This document shows, one piece after another, positions 59,187-64,000 of a DNA stretch of 64,000 nucleotides; position 1 is the first letter of the stretch; each line of letters begins with the position of its first letter. This DNA is from Paucidesulfovibrio sp050251775. Its GTDB lineage: Bacteria > Desulfobacterota > Desulfovibrionia > Desulfovibrionales > Desulfovibrionaceae. The position numbers and the translations under genes are program-made. A model generated the notes under the pieces. That model worked only from the letters and a program-made list of their open reading frames with translations, was not told the DNA's origin and ran no database searches. The stretch spans positions 9,008 through 73,007 of the forward strand of contig JBFWMD010000008.1 in NCBI GenBank assembly GCA_050251775.1. Direction: 5' to 3'.

Positions 59187-61829
59187 ATGAACGCCGCTGA
59201 AATCCGAGAAAAATTCCTGGCATATTTCGAACAGCACGGCCACAGCCGGGTCCATTCCTCCTCCCTTGTGCCCAAGGACGACCCGTCCCTGCTCTTCACC
59301 AACGCGGGCATGGTGCAGTTCAAGAAGACCTTTCTGGGCCAGGAAAAACGCGACTACAAGCGCGCCACCACCTCTCAGAAGTGTCTGCGCGTGGGCGGCA
59401 AGCACAACGACCTCGAAAACGTGGGCCGCACCGCACGCCACCACACCTTCTTCGAGATGCTCGGCAACTTCTCCTTCGGCGACTACTTCAAGGAGGACGC
59501 CATCCGCTTCTGCTGGCAGTTCCTCACCGAAGAACTGAAGCTGCCCAAGGACAAGCTCTACATCACCATCTACAAGGATGACGACGAGGCCGCCAAGCTC
59601 TGGCAGAAGGTCGCGGGCGTGGCCCCGGAACGCATCTACCGCCTGGGCGACAAGGACAACTTCTGGTCCATGGGCGACACCGGACCCTGCGGCCCCTGCT
59701 CCGAGGTCCATATCGACCAGGGCGAGGAGATGTGCTGCGGACCCGACTGCGGCATCGGCCAGTGCGACTGCGACCGCTTCCTGGAAATCTGGAACCTCGT
59801 GTTCATGCAGTACGACCAGGCCGAGGACGGAACCCGCACCAACCTGCCCCGCCCGTCCATCGACACGGGCATGGGTCTGGAGCGCATCGCCGCTGTGTGC
59901 CAGGGCGTCCAGTCCAACTACGAGTCCGACCTCTTCACCCCGATCATCGACTACGCCGCCGGACTCGCGGGCAAGAAATACCGCGAGGACCCGGAAACCG
60001 ATACCGCGCTCCAGGTCATCGCCGACCACAGCCGGGCCATCGCCTTCCTGATTCCCGATCAGGTCATGCCCTCCAACGAGGGTCGCGGCTACGTGCTGCG
60101 CCGCCTGATCCGCCGCGCCTACCGCTTCGGCAGGCTCATCGGCCTCCAGGACTCCTTCCTCTGGAAGACCGCCGGAAAGGTCGTGGATGAAATGGGCCAC
60201 GCCTTCCCCGAGGTGGTCAAGACCCGCGAGTTCATGGAAAAGGTCGTGCGCGAGGAGGAGGAACGCTTCTCCCAGACCCTGGACAAGGGCCTGGCCATGC
60301 TCGAGGACGAAATGGCCGCCGTGAAGCTGGCCAGGGGCACGGTCATCTCCGGCGAAGCCGCGTTCAAGCTTTACGACACCTACGGATTCCCCATCGACAT
60401 CGTCAACGACGTGGCCGAGAAGCAGGGGCTCTCCGTGGACGAGCCCGCGTACAACGCCTGCATGAAGGAACAGCGGGAGCGCGCCAAAAAAGCCTGGAAA
60501 GGCTCGGGCGAGAAGGATGTGGCCACCCTGTTCCGCAGCCTGCTGGAAAAAAGCGTCAGCTCCAAGTTCACGGGCTACGAAACCCTCACCGAGGACACCC
60601 GGGTCAAGGCGCTGCTCAGCGAGCGCGGCGAACGCGTGGAAAAACTCTCCGCCGGGGAAAACGGCTGGCTCGTCACCGTGGAGACGCCCTTCTACGGCGA
60701 ATCCGGCGGACAGGTCGGCGATGCGGGCAAGGCCGAATCCCTGACCGGCAAGGCCGAGGTGCTCGACACGGTCAAGCCCTCCCCGGAACTCACGGCCCAC
60801 AAGATCACCGTCATCGAAGGCGTCATTGAGGACCGCAAGGACATCAAGCTGCGCGTGGACAAGGACACCCGCATGGCCACCCAGCGCAACCACACGGCCA
60901 CGCACCTGCTGCACGCGGCCCTGCGCAAGGTCCTCGGCGACCACGTGAACCAGTCCGGCTCCCTGGTGGGTCCGGACCGGCTGCGCTTCGACTTCACGCA
61001 CATCAGCGCCATGACCAGCGAGGAAATCCGCAAGGTCGAGGACGAGGTCAACCGCGCCATCCTAGCCAACGAAAAGGTCCAGACCGAGGTCATGAGCAAT
61101 GCGGACGCCGTAAAAAAAGGCGCCACTGCCCTGTTCGGCGAAAAATACGGCGACGAGGTCCGCGTGGTCCAGGTTCCGGGCGTGTCCATGGAACTCTGCG
61201 GCGGCACGCACCTCTCCTACACCGGCCAGACCGGCCCCTTCGTGATCCTCTCCGAATCCGGCGTGGCCGCAGGCATCCGCCGCATCGAGGCCGCCACGGG
61301 CTGGAACGCCCTGAACCAGCTCCAGGACGAGCGCAACGCCTACCGCGACGCCGCCGCCCTGCTCAAGACCGGAACCGGCTCCATTGCCGAACGCATCCAG
61401 ACGCTCCAGGCCGAGGTCAAGGCCGTCCACAAGGAAATGGAACGGCTCCAGGCCAAGCTGGCCTCGGGCGCGGGCCGCGACCTGCTGGCCGACATCACGG
61501 ACGTGAACGGCGTCCAGGTGCTGGCGGCGGAAATCGAAGCCCCCAACGTCAAAATCATGCGCGAACAAATGGACGCCCTGCGCACCAAGGTGGAATCCGG
61601 CGTCATCGCCCTGGCCGCCAAACACGAGGACGGCAAGGTCTCGCTGATCGTGGCCGTGACCAAGGACCTGCTGGGCCGCTTCAAGGCGGGCGACCTCGTG
61701 AAGCAGGCCGCCGCCGAAGTGGACGGTGGTGGCGGCGGTCGGCCCGACATGGCCCAGGCCGGAGGAACCAACCCGGACGGCATCCCCGCCGCCCTGGCCA
61801 AGGTCAAGGCCATTGTGGCTGCGGGCTAG
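59187..61829 (+). CDS. alaS: Alanyl-tRNA synthetase
   Basis: An 880-residue class II synthetase that charges tRNA-Ala. N-terminal catalytic motifs: FTNAGMVQFK, RVGGKHNDLENVG, FFEMLGNFSFGDYF and DTGMGLERIA. The editing domain has HTATHLLHAALR and CGGTH, the zinc-binding sites that clear Ser- and Gly-tRNA-Ala. The C-terminal DHHA1 domain ends with DGGGGGRPDMAQAGG. The ATG at 59187 (MNAAEIREKF) is the family start. The open frame before it is recA shadow. A terminator follows the stop. Confidence 0.97.
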   Translation: MNAAEIREKFLAYFEQHGHSRVHSSSLVPKDDPSLLFTNAGMVQFKKTFLGQEKRDYKRATTSQKCLRVGGKHNDLENVGRTARHHTFFEMLGNFSFGDYFKEDAIRFCWQFLTEELKLPKDKLYITIYKDDDEAAKLWQKVAGVAPERIYRLGDKDNFWSMGDTGPCGPCSEVHIDQGEEMCCGPDCGIGQCDCDRFLEIWNLVFMQYDQAEDGTRTNLPRPSIDTGMGLERIAAVCQGVQSNYESDLFTPIIDYAAGLAGKKYREDPETDTALQVIADHSRAIAFLIPDQVMPSNEGRGYVLRRLIRRAYRFGRLIGLQDSFLWKTAGKVVDEMGHAFPEVVKTREFMEKVVREEEERFSQTLDKGLAMLEDEMAAVKLARGTVISGEAAFKLYDTYGFPIDIVNDVAEKQGLSVDEPAYNACMKEQRERAKKAWKGSGEKDVATLFRSLLEKSVSSKFTGYETLTEDTRVKALLSERGERVEKLSAGENGWLVTVETPFYGESGGQVGDAGKAESLTGKAEVLDTVKPSPELTAHKITVIEGVIEDRKDIKLRVDKDTRMATQRNHTATHLLHAALRKVLGDHVNQSGSLVGPDRLRFDFTHISAMTSEEIRKVEDEVNRAILANEKVQTEVMSNADAVKKGATALFGEKYGDEVRVVQVPGVSMELCGGTHLSYTGQTGPFVILSESGVAAGIRRIEAATGWNALNQLQDERNAYRDAAALLKTGTGSIAERIQTLQAEVKAVHKEMERLQAKLASGAGRDLLADITDVNGVQVLAAEIEAPNVKIMREQMDALRTKVESGVIALAAKHEDGKVSLIVAVTKDLLGRFKAGDLVKQAAAEVDGGGGGRPDMAQAGGTNPDGIPAALAKVKAIVAAG

Positions 61830-61853
61830 AGCCGCTCAATCCCCTGATACCAC

Positions 61854-61886
61854 AAGGCCCTGCGTTTCGGCGCAGGGCCTTTTTTG
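61854..61886 (+). terminator. Terminator after alaS
   Basis: AAGGCCCTGCG (61854-61864), a 6-nt loop, CGCAGGGCCTT (61871-61881), then a T-run. Confidence 0.9.
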
Positions 61887-61916
61887 TTTACAGTGCGATC
61901 CGATTTCCGTTATCAC
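61887..61916 (+). promoter_or_regulatory. Putative leaderless promoter of the STAND-TPR gene
   Basis: TTTACA (61887-61892), 18 bp, TATCAC (61911-61916), then 7 nt and ATG at 61924. No Shine-Dalgarno sequence is present. Confidence 0.5.
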
Positions 61917-61923
61917 CTTTGCC

Positions 61924-64000
61924 ATGGGCAACGCACAACAGATCACCTCCGGCAGCAGCTGCATCAACGTCAATACAATCGGCAGCGGAAACACGATCAA
62001 CATCGGGGCGGCCAAGCTTCCGCTCCTGCCCATCGCCACGCTCACGCCGCCCATTGCGGAGCGGAGCGCGGCCCTGCTCGCGCCCCAGGCCTTCCTGGTC
62101 CAAAAACTCATCGGCCGGGACGATATCCTGGCAAAACTCAAGTCCTGGCTGTTCGAGAGCGAACACAAGGTTTCCTTCTGCGTGCTCACAGGCGAAGGCG
62201 GCGCGGGCAAGACCCGACTGGCCATGCACCTGTGCCGGAAAGCGTTCGGCCAATGCGACGCTAAAGGCAAGCCCCGCTGGGACGTGGGCCTGCTCAAAGG
62301 GCACGCCGTGCGGGCCGCCGGGGAGAACCTCCTGTGCGGCCCTGCGGCCCTGCAAAAACCCACGCTGGCCGTGATCGACTACGCAGCTCCCTTTGCGGGA
62401 GGAATCAACAAACTCCTGGAGGCGCTGCTCAGCCATGAGGCCGCGCTCCAGCATCCCCTGCGGCTTGTGCTCCTGGAACGGTATGCGGACCGGGAGACCG
62501 GCTGGCTGCAATCCGTGCTGGGCAGGGGCAACAGCACCGCACATACCCTTCCCGAGCGGATGTTGGACGCCGGGCCGATCCGGCTGCAACCGCTGCAAGA
62601 AGCCGGGGAGCGGCGTCGGATGGTGGAGGAAACGCTCCGGGCACTGGAATCCAAACGGCTCGCGGAGGTTTGCGACGCCGGGGAAGCAGTGGACCAACGG
62701 TTGCGGGAGGCTCCCTGGGGCGGCCAGCCGCTCTACCTGATGATGTTCGCCTTTGCCGTGGACCAGCACGGACTCAGCTACGCGTTGCGGCTGGGCAAGA
62801 AGGACCTCCTGCGCGCCCAGGCCAAGCGCGAACTGAATCGAGTGGCGCTCTTTTCCGAAGACAAGGCCACCCAAACCATCCTCGAACAGATGACCGCCGT
62901 GGCCACGCTTTGCAACGGCATTGCGCGGCAGGACCTTGTGGATGCCGTGGGCGGAGAACTGCAACATCTCCAACTTACGGTCAATGGCGGACCAGGAGCC
63001 GTTGCCGACCTTCTGGAGCTGGCGCTGCCGCGCCTGACCACGACCCCGGAAAACCGACCGGAAATCACGGGCATGGCCCCGATCCTGCCCGACCCCGTGG
63101 GCAGCATGGCTCTGCTTTTGCGGCTTTCCCTGTGCCGGAATCCCGAGCCCACGTTACTTGCGGCCCACGACAAAACGCCCCTTGCCGTGCTCCAGACGCT
63201 GCTGCGTTGCGTCCTGGATGTCTATGACCGGGACGATACAAAAACACATGTTGTCCTGAAATGGTTGGAATATGCGGCAGAGGCGGAAACCAATCTGGAA
63301 ATGCTTATTGCTCTGGGCAACTCCCTGCCTGAGCAGCACACGGCTCTGGCCAAATTCAGTATGTCCATTACTAAGAGCATGATGGAGATACTTCGAGCCC
63401 AGCCAGAACCAGACCTGCCGCGACTTGCCACGAATCTGAACAATCTGTCGGTAAGATTTTCAAACCTGGGACGAAAAAGCGAGGCACTGGAACCGGCGCA
63501 GGAGGCCATGGGCATCTACCGCACACTGGCAGAACAGATGCCGGAGGCGTTCCTTCCTGACCTAGCCATGAGCCTGAACAACCTCGCGACCATGCTCGCG
63601 GAGCTGGGGCGGAAAAGCGAGGCACTGGAACCGGCGCAAGAGGCCGTGGACAGCTACCGCACACTGGCAGCGCAAATGCCCGAGGCGTACCTCCCGGACC
63701 TGGCCGGAAGCCTGAACAACCTCGCGATCAGGCTCTCGGACCTGGGACGAAAAATCGAAGCGCTGGAACCGGCGCAGCAGGCCGTGAATATCCGCCGCAC
63801 ACTGGCAGAGCAAATGCCCGAGGTGTACCTCCCGGACCTGGCCGGAAGCCTGAACAACCTCGCGAACAGACTCGCGGACCTGGGGCAGAAGCGCGAGGCA
63901 CTGGAACCGGCGCAGCAGGCCGTGGACATCCGCCGCACACTGGCAGAGCAAATGCCCGAGGCGTTCCTCCCGGACCTGGCCATGAGCCTGAACAACCTCG
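61924..64000 (+). CDS. STAND-like NTPase with tandem TPR repeats (3' truncated by window end)
   Basis: Open for at least 692 codons and continuing past the window. A short N-terminal Asn/Gly/Ile-rich segment (CINVNTIGSGNTINIG) resembles the beta-strand motif that precedes NTPase domains in bacterial signalling and conflict proteins. The P-loop is GEGGAGKT at residues 90-97 and a Walker B-like TLAVIDYA follows near 147. Residues about 190-490 are helical, as in STAND regulatory modules. From about residue 500, 46-residue TPR units (kinesin light chain type, LNNLA and RTLAEQMPE) repeat almost identically. The architecture suggests a sensor or switch, possibly antiviral. No effector domain is visible yet. 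The family is inference. Confidence 0.75.
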   Translation, partial: MGNAQQITSGSSCINVNTIGSGNTINIGAAKLPLLPIATLTPPIAERSAALLAPQAFLVQKLIGRDDILAKLKSWLFESEHKVSFCVLTGEGGAGKTRLAMHLCRKAFGQCDAKGKPRWDVGLLKGHAVRAAGENLLCGPAALQKPTLAVIDYAAPFAGGINKLLEALLSHEAALQHPLRLVLLERYADRETGWLQSVLGRGNSTAHTLPERMLDAGPIRLQPLQEAGERRRMVEETLRALESKRLAEVCDAGEAVDQRLREAPWGGQPLYLMMFAFAVDQHGLSYALRLGKKDLLRAQAKRELNRVALFSEDKATQTILEQMTAVATLCNGIARQDLVDAVGGELQHLQLTVNGGPGAVADLLELALPRLTTTPENRPEITGMAPILPDPVGSMALLLRLSLCRNPEPTLLAAHDKTPLAVLQTLLRCVLDVYDRDDTKTHVVLKWLEYAAEAETNLEMLIALGNSLPEQHTALAKFSMSITKSMMEILRAQPEPDLPRLATNLNNLSVRFSNLGRKSEALEPAQEAMGIYRTLAEQMPEAFLPDLAMSLNNLATMLAELGRKSEALEPAQEAVDSYRTLAAQMPEAYLPDLAGSLNNLAIRLSDLGRKIEALEPAQQAVNIRRTLAEQMPEVYLPDLAGSLNNLANRLADLGQKREALEPAQQAVDIRRTLAEQMPEAFLPDLAMSLNNL
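63481..64000 (+). repeat. 138-bp tandem coding repeats (TPR units)
   Basis: Unit starts at 63481, 63619, 63757 and 63895, exactly 138 bp apart, each beginning near GAGGCACTGGAACCGGCGCA. High DNA identity between units implies recent duplication or gene conversion. The array continues beyond the window. Confidence 0.9.

Noticed and set aside
63481..64000. CRISPR-like or satellite array
   Set aside because: The 138-bp period is coding and in frame, and the peptide repeats are TPR units.

Overview
The window is a GC-rich chromosomal segment whose gene content fits a sulfate-reducing deltaproteobacterium of the Desulfovibrionales. The evidence is indirect: adjacent recA and alaS, a rubrerythrin behind a palindromic operator, a CheV chemotaxis protein, a lipid A kinase (so an outer membrane), and a complete type IV pilus operon with a fused PilM-PilN. 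The genus call is inference. I see no tRNA, rRNA or CRISPR array.

Region 1 (1-14.0 kb) is a surface polysaccharide locus on the + strand. It holds the tail of a probable polymerase/ligase, four GT4 glycosyltransferase modules, a Wzx-type flippase and three sugar-nucleotide enzymes: a FlaA1/CapD-like 4,6-dehydratase, an SQD1-like UDP-sulfoquinovose synthase homologue and a GalE-like epimerase. It also holds an exported double pectate-lyase-like beta-helix protein and a glycosyltransferase joined in frame to a radical SAM enzyme. Together they could build, flip and trim an exopolysaccharide or O-antigen that may carry a sulfonated or 6-modified sugar.

Region 2 (14.1-22.9 kb) is mixed housekeeping: a DUF1992 protein, a DHH phosphoesterase, an EamA permease, a three-gene polar amino acid ABC transporter, an amphi-Trp protein, a YibE/F membrane protein and a lipoprotein alkaline phosphatase.

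Region 3 (23.0-29.8 kb) has three pseudopilin genes facing a PilX-like protein with a bactofilin-like beta-solenoid, then a REC-GGDEF diguanylate cyclase and a stand-alone glutamate synthase FMN-domain protein.

Region 4 (29.85-32.53 kb) is an intact IS1595-type transposon of 2668 bp. It has 15-bp perfect inverted repeats, an 8-bp target duplication and two passenger genes.

Region 5 (32.6-45.5 kb, - strand) is the pilus machine: pilMN fusion, pilO, pilP-like, secretin, ExeA-like ATPase, pilB, pilC, two major pilins and two PilT-type retraction ATPases. An ORF-poor stretch of about 1.5 kb follows.

Region 6 (46.8-64 kb) has a 55-residue zinc-ribbon gene, an S24 repressor divergent from cheV, rnr, lpxK, a BI-1 protein, rubrerythrin, a YccF protein, a Ca/Na antiporter, a PP-loop enzyme, an HD-GYP protein, recA and alaS. 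It ends with a STAND-like NTPase with tandem TPRs that runs off the window and resembles a defence protein. Several genes (DUF1992, PilX-like, cheV, the NTPase) have no Shine-Dalgarno sequence and a promoter -10 hexamer only 6-7 nt before the ATG, suggesting leaderless transcripts.
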